From NCBI GenBank assembly GCA_046705545.1, contig JBJKQF010000182.1:1-15484 (forward strand): a stretch of DNA of 15,484 bases, written 5' to 3'. Under the pieces are notes generated by a model that searched no databases, was not told the DNA's origin, and saw only the letters and a list, made by a program, of their open reading frames with translations. Numbering within the stretch: the first letter of the stretch is position 1; each line of letters starts with the position of its first letter. Origin of the DNA: JAMCXS01 sp046705545. Lineage in GTDB: Bacteria > Acidobacteriota > Terriglobia > UBA7540. Of this stretch, positions 6,234-14,913 are shown one piece after another. Position numbers and translations under genes: made by a program.

Positions 6234-7244
6234 GAAGGCGATGATCAGGACGGCGATCACGATCAGCGCCATGCCCTCTACAAACCCCCGGATGGTGGAG
6301 CGGCTTGCGCCTTTCCACTCGCCCGCCAACCACCCAAACAGGTTCGCAAACAAGACGGTCCCGCTGCCGAACAGCGCGAAGGCGATGGACGGCCCCAGCT
6401 TGCCCATTTCTTCCGAGCTCATCCCGTAGAGCAATATCCCGCTGTACCACAGCAGGGCCATCGAAGCAGCCATGCCAAAGTTCCACAGGAACGAATTGCC
6501 ATAGTTTCCTGCGCTCCGATTCTTGCGCAACAGGTAGAGCGAATAAAGCACACCGGGAATGCACCCGGCGTTGAAGGTGACCACGTAGGCGGCGTAAAAT
6601 GCCACCAGCGACGATGCTCCGGCAGCCGAGGCTGCCGCCAGAATCGCGGTGCTGGACTTGCCACCGTAAATGAACGCGGTTCCCAGCGCCCCGGAGGCCA
6701 GACAGATTGTCAAACCTTTGCGGAGGCTCCCTTTGACAATCTGTCGGCCAATGTCTTGGCCGACAGTCTCAGCTTCTTTGCGTGCGCCCGCCTTGCCGTA
6801 CAAGAAGATGCCCGTGACGATGATGGCCACTGCGACGTAGAGAGGCAGCGCATCCGTGCTTAGCAATTTCCCGGGTACGTATGCGACCATCGGGCCAATG
6901 GTTCCCGCCATGATCGACATGCAGGAGATGACGGCGCTGCCGATGGCGATACCCACGATTCCGCACCCCAGGCCGTATAAGACCTGGGCGATGCCCCAAA
7001 CAGTTCCGGCAATCACACCGGGCAGCAGGGCCTGCCAGGGCAGGGCGCTGAAAATTCCTGCCATGTGAGGTACCGCCGCGAGACCAGCAACCCAAGGAAA
7101 GACCAGAGTTGAAAGGACGGCAAAGATGAGCCAGACGTTTTCCCATTCCCACTTCCGCGCATAGCGCATCGGAAGCAGAAAAATGCCGTTCACCAGGCCT
7201 GCCAGGATTCCCATCAGAATTCCCAGGACAAAGTTACTCTGCAT
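6213..7244 (-). CDS. rhaT: RhaT-family L-rhamnose/sugar-proton symporter
   Basis: This 343-aa, very hydrophobic integral membrane protein has about ten predicted membrane spans. It aligns by eye with E. coli RhaT: an N-terminal FLLPMRYARKWEWENVW segment (compare the K.W.WE..W of RhaT), then LPWQALLPGVIAGTVWGIAQVLYGLG with the RhaT-type LLP...G..WGI....YGL pattern, and the late region LWYSGILLYG. It would import rhamnose or a related deoxy or hexose sugar with protons across the inner membrane. ATG 7244 was chosen because GGAGG is 5 bases upstream; a TTG 30 bases further out has no such site. It converges on the catabolic operon and follows the GH2 gene on the same strand. Rhamnose specificity is inferred from family only, since no rhaA, rhaB or rhaD is in view. 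Confidence 0.87.
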   Translation of the reverse strand: MQSNFVLGILMGILAGLVNGIFLLPMRYARKWEWENVWLIFAVLSTLVFPWVAGLAAVPHMAGIFSALPWQALLPGVIAGTVWGIAQVLYGLGCGIVGIAIGSAVISCMSIMAGTIGPMVAYVPGKLLSTDALPLYVAVAIIVTGIFLYGKAGARKEAETVGQDIGRQIVKGSLRKGLTICLASGALGTAFIYGGKSSTAILAAASAAGASSLVAFYAAYVVTFNAGCIPGVLYSLYLLRKNRSAGNYGNSFLWNFGMAASMALLWYSGILLYGMSSEEMGKLGPSIAFALFGSGTVLFANLFGWLAGEWKGASRSTIRGFVEGMALIVIAVLIIAFGVHTPH

Positions 7245-7289
7245 CAGAGCCTCCGAGTCGCCTTGAACGCGCAAAAACGCAACGGGCGA

Positions 7290-7319
7290 ATTCTAGTCCG
7301 AGGACTTTGCTGTTCGCAA
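7290..7319 (-). promoter_or_regulatory. Candidate sigma70 promoter for the RhaT-family gene
   Basis: On the - strand, TTGCGA (7319-7314) and TAGAAT (7295-7290) are separated by 18 bases, giving a start near 7283 and a leader of about 40 bases before ATG 7244. The -10 box matches 5 of 6 consensus bases and the -35 box 4 of 6. It implies the transporter can be transcribed independently of the upstream GH2 gene. Confidence 0.5.
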
Positions 7320-7335
7320 GTAAATCCTGAGAGTG

Positions 7336-7374
7336 CCTGGGACTCGGCGTGACTCCACGGCGAGTCCGGTCAGG
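7336..7374 (-). terminator. Imperfect hairpin after the GH2 gene
   Basis: GGACTCG (7340-7346) pairs with CGAGTCC (7361-7367). Inside it, CGTG (7348-7351) pairs with CACG (7356-7359) around an ACTC loop, with one G/G mismatch between the stems. An outer CCTG/CAGG can extend it with a small bulge. It starts 8 bases past the GH2 stop on the - strand and lacks a T-run, so it may weaken rather than fully stop read-through into the transporter gene. Confidence 0.45.
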
Positions 7375-7381
7375 CGAGCGC

Positions 7382-10330
7382 TCAGCGAGGTTTCCAGGAG
7401 CAAAGGTTGGCGAGGATGCGCTGCGCGACGGCGTCGGTCATCAGGCTCGACGTAAATCGCAAGGTGGTGACCACGGCGGCGCCGGAACCCATCCGAAGCA
7501 CGCCAACGTCAGTGCCCCACCAGTAGGCGTTTTCGTTGACGCCGGCGATGGTTTCGCCCTCAAAGCCGTCCATGGAGACGCGGGCGATCACGTTGCGGTA
7601 ATCGGTGCTCATGCAGGTGTTCACGGGCAAGCCGGCGAAGATGGGGTGCGGCTTGACGTAATGGAAATCGCCGCGGTAGCTTCCGGTGCTGCCCACCACG
7701 CGCAGCGGCGTGGAGAGAATTTTCAGCTCCTTCAGCAGGTTGATCAGGCCGCCGTCGTTCGACTCCATCAGGAAGCCCACGGTTGAGCCGGCGCGGCAGG
7801 AGGCCAGGATCGCGCGGAAGTCCTCCAACCGCTCCTGCAGATGCTCGATGTAGTTCCACTTCTGGATGTCGCTGACGAGGATCGGGCGGCCGTTCACCTC
7901 CACACGCGGCGACCACATTTCATAAGGGATGTTGCGGTGCGCGAAATAGGGAAGAATGTTGTGATCGGGATCGTAAAGGAGCACGGAAGGCGAGGGCCAA
8001 GGATTGTCAGCAGGATTGAGCGCCAGGATGCGCCGCTCGTTTACAGCTTTGCGGCCTTCCGCGCCTTCCACTTCCGCGTGAATGACGTAGTGCCCGCTTG
8101 TCCCGTGCAGTGCCAGCGATTTTTCAAAAGCCGGGACTACGAAGCCCACGGCGGGCAAAAGCCTCAAGTGTTTGGTTTCCTCGAGAATCGTTTCTCCTTG
8201 GCGCCCCGTTACCGTCACCCTGAGCTTGGCTGGCCCTTTGATGACGTCTTCGTTTACTAAAACGCACCGGAGCGTTAATTCCTCGCCTGTATGCACGGGA
8301 GAAGGCTCAGCTTCCAGGAAGGGGAAGAGCGGCACGTTAATTCTTGCAAGCCGACGGCTCACGGGCTTGGAGTCACGAAAAATATTGGTGATCCCGCAGT
8401 ACCAGATGGCAAGATCGTGGAAGCAAGAAACCGCGAAGCCGCTGTTAAAAGGATTCGTGCGCAGCGCCTGAACCATCTCCGCCTGCGCGTCGGCGTGGAC
8501 TTCATCTGTGTGTCGGCAGAATTCCGCCACGCTGCCGAAGACTGGCTCAAGATGATACTTCTTGAATCCGGCTTCCAGGTTCTCCAATGAACCTTGCCAG
8601 AGTGAGCCTTCCACGCTCGGCTTGCCTGTCGCTTGGAATTCCTTTACCGACGCGGGAAAATCCGGTAATCCTCCGTAACCGAATTCGCCGATGATTTGCG
8701 GGCCCTCCTCGGGCATGCGGGGAAGGGCGTCGCGGCCGTCTTCGCGCCGAAAAGCATAATCTGGCGGCCGGCCGAACTGATTCATGCTTTGGTAGGTACC
8801 AGCTTCAATGGGGGCGGGCGGGTAATCGTGCAGGTCGCGCCAGGGACTCTCGGCCTTTTGGAAAGGCTTCAGCAGATGCCGGCCCTGGCCTGAGTTGTCG
8901 CAGATCACACGTGTGGGATCAAGCCCGCGAGTGGTTTGCATCATGTGCGATAGCACCTGGGGATCGAGGATGTTTTCATTCGACATCCCCCAAGCCACAA
9001 TCGCCGCGTGGTTGCGGTCGCGCACGATCAAATCGTGGAGCTGGCGCATCAGCAGCCGGATGCCGGGATAGTCCAGGTGCTGGCTCTGATCGAAGATCAC
9101 GCCCCCAGGCTCTTCGTAGAGCAGCAGGCCCAACTCGTCAGCCCACTTGATCAGCTCAGGATGTCCGATCTGGCGGTGCACGTGCATCGTATTCAACCCG
9201 GCATGAAAGGCGGCTTCCACTTCCTTGCGCGCAAATTCCGGGGTGGGCGGGTAGCCGACGGTGATGGGGTAATACTGGTGGTTGATGGTCGATTTCACCA
9301 TAAACTTTCGCCCGTTGAGATAAAAGAAGCGCCCGACCACGCTGAACTCGCGCATGCCGAACATCGCCGTATAATCATCTCGAAAGGCCGCAGAGGAACC
9401 GCGAAGACTCACTTCCAGACGATAACGCGCGGGGTTTGCAGGTTCCCAAAGCGCCATCGGGTCCAGCGGAACCAGCATGGGCACGGTCAACTTTTTCCCT
9501 GCCGGAAGTTTTACACTCCTCTTCTCTTCGCCGGCATGTTGAATGTTCGGGCGGAGCAGCAGGGCGCGAGCGTCCAGTGTTACGGTCTGCTCCTGGGAAG
9601 TTTGATTGCTCACGGTGATGTGAGCGAGCGCAGCTTTCCGGCTGAGACGCGGCTCGACGTAAACGTCCTCGATCAGAACATGGCTGGTGATGATCAGTTC
9701 GACCGGCTGCCAAATGCCGCCGAAGTTGTGCGATTGGGGAATCTGGACGTTTTCAAAAAAAAGAGTTTGCCAGTTACCCGCAAAGCCACCACCGGGGTTA
9801 ACCACGTGCACGGCAAGCTGGTGCCGCGTACCGGGTTTCGCGAGTGGAGTTAGGTCCATGGTGAAGGGAGTGAAGCCGCCAAGATAAATAGCGACACGCC
9901 GCCCGTCCCAGAAAACTTCCGCTCCGTAGCGCACGGCGTTGAAGCGCAGCCGCACGGCGCGCGGAAACTCAGCCTGGGGCAGCTCAACTTCCCGCCAGTA
10001 CCAACCCTCGCCCACCGTGTCCGGACGGTACTCTTCCCACGTGGCGGGAACGGCAAAGTCAATCGCGTCCGCCTGCATGGCCGACCGCATCTTATCCCAG
10101 GGAATCTGAACTCGCTTCGGTTCTTCTGAAAGAAAGTCGGCGATCCAGTCTTTCTTCACCCAGCGTTCCTGGTGGTCAAAGAAGAGTTTCCAGGTTCCGT
10201 TCAGGGAAATGTTTTGCCGTCCGCCGGTCCCCGCTTCTGACTTCGCAAACCCGCTCATCACTGCTCCGGCGGCCAGGGTTCCCTGAATGAATCGTCGCCG
10301 AGAAACCAAAGAGGTTTTCTTATTTTCCAT
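7382..10330 (-). CDS. Tat-exported glycoside hydrolase family 2 protein with C-terminal GATase-like region
   Basis: This 982-aa enzyme opens with a twin-arginine signal (SRRRFIQG at residues 10-17, then a hydrophobic, alanine-rich stretch). Next come the GH2 sugar-binding jelly roll (ISLNGTWKLFFD, VPATWEEY, GWYWRE), an Ig-like sandwich and a TIM barrel. The barrel has the expected acid/base E452 in WGMSNEN and the nucleophile E549 in IGEFGYGG, 97 residues apart. Beyond about 780, PSPSVLLYDPDHNILPYF through GSGAAVVTTLRF looks like the glutamine-amidotransferase-like appendage found on some GH2 and GH42 proteins. Substrate choice (galactoside, mannoside, glucuronide or other) cannot be told. 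ATG 10330 has GGAGA about 6 bases upstream; an in-frame start at 10357 would put extra polar residues before the Tat signal. It probably acts in the periplasm and feeds the neighbouring transporter. Confidence 0.88.
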   Translation of the reverse strand: MENKKTSLVSRRRFIQGTLAAGAVMSGFAKSEAGTGGRQNISLNGTWKLFFDHQERWVKKDWIADFLSEEPKRVQIPWDKMRSAMQADAIDFAVPATWEEYRPDTVGEGWYWREVELPQAEFPRAVRLRFNAVRYGAEVFWDGRRVAIYLGGFTPFTMDLTPLAKPGTRHQLAVHVVNPGGGFAGNWQTLFFENVQIPQSHNFGGIWQPVELIITSHVLIEDVYVEPRLSRKAALAHITVSNQTSQEQTVTLDARALLLRPNIQHAGEEKRSVKLPAGKKLTVPMLVPLDPMALWEPANPARYRLEVSLRGSSAAFRDDYTAMFGMREFSVVGRFFYLNGRKFMVKSTINHQYYPITVGYPPTPEFARKEVEAAFHAGLNTMHVHRQIGHPELIKWADELGLLLYEEPGGVIFDQSQHLDYPGIRLLMRQLHDLIVRDRNHAAIVAWGMSNENILDPQVLSHMMQTTRGLDPTRVICDNSGQGRHLLKPFQKAESPWRDLHDYPPAPIEAGTYQSMNQFGRPPDYAFRREDGRDALPRMPEEGPQIIGEFGYGGLPDFPASVKEFQATGKPSVEGSLWQGSLENLEAGFKKYHLEPVFGSVAEFCRHTDEVHADAQAEMVQALRTNPFNSGFAVSCFHDLAIWYCGITNIFRDSKPVSRRLARINVPLFPFLEAEPSPVHTGEELTLRCVLVNEDVIKGPAKLRVTVTGRQGETILEETKHLRLLPAVGFVVPAFEKSLALHGTSGHYVIHAEVEGAEGRKAVNERRILALNPADNPWPSPSVLLYDPDHNILPYFAHRNIPYEMWSPRVEVNGRPILVSDIQKWNYIEHLQERLEDFRAILASCRAGSTVGFLMESNDGGLINLLKELKILSTPLRVVGSTGSYRGDFHYVKPHPIFAGLPVNTCMSTDYRNVIARVSMDGFEGETIAGVNENAYWWGTDVGVLRMGSGAAVVTTLRFTSSLMTDAVAQRILANLCSWKPR

Positions 10331-10426
10331 GTCTTCTCCGGTGTTGTGTCCTGGCAATCCGGCGTCGCCACTTCACCTTGCAAAATCCAAAGGTAGAACA
10401 GAGCGTATCTACGGACCGCCGGGAAA

Positions 10427-10456
10427 ATGTTATGCGGAGCTTTGGGGGCAAGTCAA
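10427..10456 (-). promoter_or_regulatory. Candidate sigma70 promoter for the GH2 gene
   Basis: On the - strand, TTGACT (10456-10451) and TAACAT (10432-10427) are 18 bases apart, predicting a start near 10420 and a leader of about 90 bases before ATG 10330. The -35 box matches 5 of 6 bases. It indicates that GH2 is transcribed separately from the TPR gene upstream. Confidence 0.55.
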
Positions 10457-10544
10457 ATTTGGGGATAGCAAGCCTCCCTGAGGGCTACTGCGGAAACTGT
10501 TCATGTCTTGCCCGTAGCAGTCTCCCAGCGCGGGGGGGCGCCGG

Positions 10545-10559
10545 GGGCCGTAACGGCCC
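10545..10559 (-). terminator. Short GC hairpin just past the TPR protein stop
   Basis: GGGCCG (10545-10550) and CGGCCC (10554-10559) are complementary around TAA, 6 bases after the - strand stop codon. There is no T-run after it, so it is a weak terminator candidate. Confidence 0.35.
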
Positions 10560-10564
10560 GCTCC

Positions 10565-12457
10565 TTACTGATACATCGTATTAAAGGGGTCGAGTCCGTG
10601 GGCGGTCTTCAGCTCGGTTGCGGCCCCGGCGGCATCGCCTTTCTCCTTGAGTGCCAGGGAAAGGTCGTAGTGGACCAGTGCGTTCTTCGGATTGACCACC
10701 AGCGCCTTGTGGTACTGCGCGATGGCCTGGCCCAGATGGTGCTCTTTGCGCAGGACATCTCCCAAGCCCCGGAGTGAGGAGACCTCCTTGGGCTGGATAG
10801 CCAAAGCGTGCTGGTAGGCCTCTGCGGCATGGGGTAGGTCGCCTTCTTTTTCCAGCAGATGTCCCAGGCTGTCGATAATGTCGGCGTTCTTGGGATCGAG
10901 TTGATTGGCTTTCTTGATCTCAAAGTCGGCGCGGTGTATGGCGAAGTTCTGCTGCAACAGTTGCCAGCCGATCTCGTTGCGAACCACGGCCTGTTTCTTC
11001 GGGGTCCCAGCCCGGCCCAGCATGCGCATCTCGACGGCTACCGCCTCAGCCAGATGGTCCTGCCTGAGCAGAACCATTTCCAAATCGACCAGGTAATCAT
11101 TGTTTTCGGGTTCTGCCTGGACCGCCCGGGTGGCCCAGGCGAGCGCTTGATTGAGTTTTCCAGGCTGCTTCATTTCCAGTTCAGCCAGCAAGTCGTTGGC
11201 GACGGGTAGGTCCGGCTTCAGGGCCAGCGTGCGCATGAGGTCTCGCTCCACCTCAGAGGTGTGGTCGGTGCTCAGGTGGTCGCACTGAATGGCCAACGCG
11301 GCGTAAAAATAGCCGCGATAATCTTCGGGATCAAGCTGAATTGCTTTCTTTGCTAGATCGGCAGCTTTGCTGATCTCCCCCTCTCTCAGCTGCAGGAAGC
11401 TCATCAAGGCGTTGGCTTGCGCTGACTGCGGATCTTCTTTGAGCGCCTTGCCCAGCAGCTTTGCGGCACTCATGCGCTCGTTTTCTGCCAGCAGGAATTC
11501 TGCCTGGTCGGAGTCCGCCTCCACCACGGAGAGCGAGCGAACTGCGTAGCTCTTGGAGGAAAGCTTTTCGGTGATGGGGTAGCGAAGGGCTGTAAAGGTT
11601 ATGCGGCTGATGTAGGGCGTGAGGATGTTATCCATGTGCTTGGTGGAACCGAAGATTTTGACGAACGTCTCCAAGGGGTCGCCGCCCTGAGCGACTTCCT
11701 GCGCGTATTTGGGGAGTAGGTGCGTGCCGTGTCGAGCATCCTGAAACATGAGGTAGTGGACCAGCGCCCAGGATTCCGCATAGAAGGTGTAAACCTTGTT
11801 TGGGTCATGATAGTAGGGAGAGTCGTAGCCGACCTTCAGCAGGGCTTGGACTGGTATCAGGGTGTGTTCATGCAGGGCGTCAATGTCGTAGATATCTGCA
11901 AGCCCGATTAAAACATCATGGCCCCGAACATAGGTATTGGCGTAAAAATCCGCCAAGCCCTCGACCATCCACAGCGGCAAGTCGGGAATCGCCCGGCGCA
12001 TAACGTAATGCGTATATTCGTGAAAGACGGGGCCGTAAGAATCCCGGTCCACAATGTCCGTGCGGATGACAATATACGGGCCGATCATGGTATCCGTGAA
12101 GAATCCGCCGATGGTGGAACTGCTTCGTTTCAAGTTTTCTGGCAATAACTGCCTGAGGCTGGGAGCGCCCGCCACCGCCAGGACCGTCAGGGGAGCGGAC
12201 TGGGAGGGTTTCTTGCCCTGGAACACGCTCCCCATTGTTTCCCGAATCATTTCCAGGCGCAGCGCGATCAGCTTGGCTGCGGTCTTTCCCGAATTGCTGT
12301 CCACGATGAAGTGTGGGCTGCGCACCTCAATCCAATCGCTCTTTTTCTCCTTGGCCTGAAGCCGAGTGGGAAAGAACAAAATCAGCGCGCAGAAAATGGC
12401 GCTCAGAATAACGGAACTTGCCGTATTGATAATAAGGAAATTGCGGCGGTGGTACAT
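10565..12457 (-). CDS. Secreted/membrane-anchored peptidase MA-like (DUF1570-type) protein with C-terminal TPR repeats
   Basis: The 630-aa product begins with a basic start and one hydrophobic segment (about residues 8-33) ending in LQA, a plausible signal peptidase site or an anchor. A gluzincin-like zinc site follows: H146-E147-Y-T-H150 and E166 in WMVEGLADFYA, a HExxH-x15-E arrangement as in peptidase MA/DUF1570 proteins. From about residue 340 to the end there are several tetratricopeptide repeats (for example ADLAKKAIQLDPEDYRGYFYAALAI and AEAYQHALAIQPKEVSSLRGLGDVL), suited to protein contacts. ATG 12457 has AGGAGG 4 bases upstream; the same frame stays open to 12721, but that extension is not signal-like. 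The substrate is unknown, and it may be a scaffold rather than an active protease. It has no clear functional link to the sugar genes. Confidence 0.82.
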   Translation of the reverse strand: MYHRRNFLIINTASSVILSAIFCALILFFPTRLQAKEKKSDWIEVRSPHFIVDSNSGKTAAKLIALRLEMIRETMGSVFQGKKPSQSAPLTVLAVAGAPSLRQLLPENLKRSSSTIGGFFTDTMIGPYIVIRTDIVDRDSYGPVFHEYTHYVMRRAIPDLPLWMVEGLADFYANTYVRGHDVLIGLADIYDIDALHEHTLIPVQALLKVGYDSPYYHDPNKVYTFYAESWALVHYLMFQDARHGTHLLPKYAQEVAQGGDPLETFVKIFGSTKHMDNILTPYISRITFTALRYPITEKLSSKSYAVRSLSVVEADSDQAEFLLAENERMSAAKLLGKALKEDPQSAQANALMSFLQLREGEISKAADLAKKAIQLDPEDYRGYFYAALAIQCDHLSTDHTSEVERDLMRTLALKPDLPVANDLLAELEMKQPGKLNQALAWATRAVQAEPENNDYLVDLEMVLLRQDHLAEAVAVEMRMLGRAGTPKKQAVVRNEIGWQLLQQNFAIHRADFEIKKANQLDPKNADIIDSLGHLLEKEGDLPHAAEAYQHALAIQPKEVSSLRGLGDVLRKEHHLGQAIAQYHKALVVNPKNALVHYDLSLALKEKGDAAGAATELKTAHGLDPFNTMYQ

Positions 12458-13092
12458 GGGGCCTCCTGCGGAAAACTTGCCAGCGCGCGAAGAGAATAGA
12501 GACTTGCCGAAAAGCCACCGTGTCGATAGCGACGGCCAGCGTCCGCTGGGCTGCATAGCGGTGCAGCGGGCACGGCTCGTCCAAGAGACGATGGACCGTG
12601 GCGGCTGAACTCTCCGTATTGGCACGGACTGCCGCAGATGTTCAGCACGCGGCAGCTTTGGCTCTCCAGTGCGCAAGCGGAATCTGTCGCAGATTTTGTC
12701 CCACTCGTTTGATGATGTCAACCCAGACGTGCGCCGTGGGCTCGACGCGGCGGCCGGCCGAGTTCCTAGAACACAGTAGATCGAGGGTTTAGGACGTTAC
12801 AAATTGCGAATGGCGAGGAAAGGATAGCTGATTTGACTATTACCGGGGAGGGCCGCCTGCATTGTATCGGCGTGACGTTGCGTAAGTTCGTTGTATCGGG
12901 ATTTGAGGGTTATGGCTTAACATAGGAGTTGGGACTTTTCCTCAGCGTTTCAGCCGCCAGCGTCCTGCATGGAGCCCAGCTCACTGCCTGGAAGGTTACT
13001 GCCCGCGGACTGCCGGGCCTGTCTCGCAAGATTTTCACCAACCGAGTTGGTTCAACAGAAACCGCTGGGTTGGATCGTTTGACTGGAAACCT
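12458..13092. other. Divergent intergenic region, no supported gene
   Basis: These 635 bases lie between the 5' ends of the TPR protein and typA genes, so both promoters should be here, but I find no pair of boxes good enough to call. Visible structure includes a 6-bp hairpin GCTGCA/TGCAGC (12550-12567), a TTGTATCGG direct repeat at 12862 and 12891 (29 bases apart), an isolated TTGACT at 12833, and a tight hairpin ACCAAC-CGA-GTTGGT (13037-13051) about 40 bases before typA. The short open frames have no recognisable products or start signals. Confidence 0.6.
13037..13051 (+). promoter_or_regulatory. Leader hairpin upstream of typA
   Basis: ACCAAC (13037-13042) and GTTGGT (13046-13051) pair perfectly around a CGA loop. 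If the transcript starts upstream, this folds in the 5' leader about 40 bases before the ATG, a region that lacks a clear Shine-Dalgarno site. Confidence 0.4.
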
Positions 13093-14913
13093 ATGACCAA
13101 GCCGATTCGCAACATCGCCATCATCGCACACGTCGACCACGGTAAGACCACGCTTGTGGACGCCATGCTGAAACAGAGCGGCATTTTCAAAGCCAACCAG
13201 GAAGTCGTTGAGCGCGTAATGGACTCCAATGAGCTGGAGCGCGAGCGCGGCATCACCATCCTGGCCAAGAACACCGCGGTTAACTATCAAGGCACCAAGA
13301 TCAACATCGTGGACACTCCTGGCCACAGCGATTTTGGCGGCGAGGTGGAGCGGGCGTTGCGCTTGGTGGATGGCGTGCTGCTGCTCGTAGACTCGAGCGA
13401 AGGTCCGCTGCCGCAGACGCGCTACGTGCTGCGCAAGGCGTTGGAGGCGAAGCTCGCGCCCGTCATTGTGGTGAACAAGATTGACCGTTCCGATGCACGC
13501 CCGCAGGAAGTGATCAACGAGATTTACGATCTCTTCATCGACCTGGACGCCACCGAAGAGCAGCTGGAATTTCCTATCCTCTACGCCAATGCCCGGAGCG
13601 GCATCGCCAAGACGTCGCTCGATGACCCCTCGGAAACCTTGCAGCCCGTATTTGAGGCCATCCTGAAGCACATTCCAGCGCCGGGCGGTGATGCTGCGGA
13701 TGTCCTGCAACTGCTGGTGGTCAATCTTGATTACAGCGAGTATCACGGGCGGATTGCGATTGGGCGCATCTTCTCCGGAACGCTCAAGCGCGGGGATGAG
13801 GTGGCCATCGTCAAGCTGGACGGCACGACCCAAAAGACGCGGATTACCAAACTCTACAGCTTTGAGGGCCTGGAGCGCATTGACGCAGAGAGCGCTGAAG
13901 CCGGAGAGATTGTGGCGGTTGCGGGTGTGGAGGGCATTACCATCGGAGAGACGGTGACCAGCGCTGAAACCCCGCGCGCCATGGTGCAAGTGCCGGTGGA
14001 CGAGCCGACCATTTCCATGATTTTTACAGTTAACACCTCGCCTTTTTCCGGACGTGATGGCTCCTACGTCACATCTCGGCACCTGCGGGAGCGGCTCCAA
14101 AAGGAATTGCTGACCAACGTCGCCCTGCGCGTGGAAGACACCGAAAACGCTGAAGCCTTCAAAGTGATGGGACGGGGCGAGTTGCAACTGGCCATCCTGA
14201 TTGAAACCATGCGGCGGGAAGGGTATGAGCTGGCGGTGGGCAAGCCCCAGATCGTCACGCGTGAGATGGACGGCAAACTGCAAGAGCCGGTCGAGCAACT
14301 GATTCTCGATTGTCCGGCTGATTTCGTCGGAGTGCTGATGCAGAAGATCGGCACACGCAAGGGCATCAACACCAAGATGGTGGGGCACGGCCAGCCCGGC
14401 GGCCGTGTGCGCCTCGAGTTTGTGATCCCGTCGCGTGGGTTGATTGGGCTGCGCGGTGAGATTCTGAAGGATACGCGGGGCACGGCAGTGATGAACACAC
14501 TCTTTGACGGTTACAGCGACTGGCAAGGAGAAATCGCCCGGCGTTTGACCGGTTCGCTGATCGCCGACCGCGCTGGACGCTCCACCGCATACGCTTTGTT
14601 CAACCTCCAGGAGCGCGGGGAGCTCTTCATCGGCCCGGGCGTGGATGTTTATGAAGGCATGGTGATCGGCGAAAACGCGCGCTGGGACGATATGGACGTG
14701 AACGTGGTCAAAGAGAAGAAGCAGACCAACATGCGCGCCTCTGTGGCGGATGAGGCTGTTCGTCTGGTCCCGGCGCTGCCACTCAACCTGGAGTCGGCCA
14801 TGGAATTCATTGCCGACGATGAATACGTCGAAGTGACGCCGCAGTCGATCCGGGTGCGCAAGAAGATTCTGGAGGCCAACAAGCGTCCGCGCCGCCACAA
14901 GCAGGAAAGCTAG
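13093..14913 (+). CDS. typA: Translational GTPase TypA/BipA
   Basis: This ribosome-binding GTPase of the EF-G/LepA class helps large-subunit assembly and stress adaptation. All 606 residues are present, the normal length. G-domain motifs are AHVDHGKTTL (12-21), RGITI (52-56), DTPGH (74-78) and NKID (128-131). The G5 position reads NARSG instead of the commoner SA.(N/S)G. Domain II follows (YSEYHGRIAIGRIFSG), then domain III, with GRGELQLAILIETMRREG, and the TypA-specific C-terminal domain (SRGLIGLRGE, KEKKQTNMRAS, RPRRHKQES end). The ATG begins MTKPIRNIAIIAHVDHG, as in homologues, but no good Shine-Dalgarno precedes it, only a weak TGGA. It is a core gene and stands apart from the catabolic cluster. 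Confidence 0.97.
   Translation: MTKPIRNIAIIAHVDHGKTTLVDAMLKQSGIFKANQEVVERVMDSNELERERGITILAKNTAVNYQGTKINIVDTPGHSDFGGEVERALRLVDGVLLLVDSSEGPLPQTRYVLRKALEAKLAPVIVVNKIDRSDARPQEVINEIYDLFIDLDATEEQLEFPILYANARSGIAKTSLDDPSETLQPVFEAILKHIPAPGGDAADVLQLLVVNLDYSEYHGRIAIGRIFSGTLKRGDEVAIVKLDGTTQKTRITKLYSFEGLERIDAESAEAGEIVAVAGVEGITIGETVTSAETPRAMVQVPVDEPTISMIFTVNTSPFSGRDGSYVTSRHLRERLQKELLTNVALRVEDTENAEAFKVMGRGELQLAILIETMRREGYELAVGKPQIVTREMDGKLQEPVEQLILDCPADFVGVLMQKIGTRKGINTKMVGHGQPGGRVRLEFVIPSRGLIGLRGEILKDTRGTAVMNTLFDGYSDWQGEIARRLTGSLIADRAGRSTAYALFNLQERGELFIGPGVDVYEGMVIGENARWDDMDVNVVKEKKQTNMRASVADEAVRLVPALPLNLESAMEFIADDEYVEVTPQSIRVRKKILEANKRPRRHKQES

Noticed and set aside
5566..6564. A 332-codon - strand frame across the RraA-like gene and the transporter end
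   Set aside because: It runs antisense to the RraA-like gene and then in the wrong frame of the transporter; both real products are clearly recognised.
12458..12721. N-terminal extension of the TPR protein to 12721
   Set aside because: The extra 88 residues precede a good signal peptide and a strong AGGAGG site for ATG 12457, and they look like translated noncoding DNA.
12833..12867. TTGACT...TTGTAT as a typA promoter
   Set aside because: The spacer is 23 bases, too long for sigma70, and no better -10 box lies at 16-18 bases.
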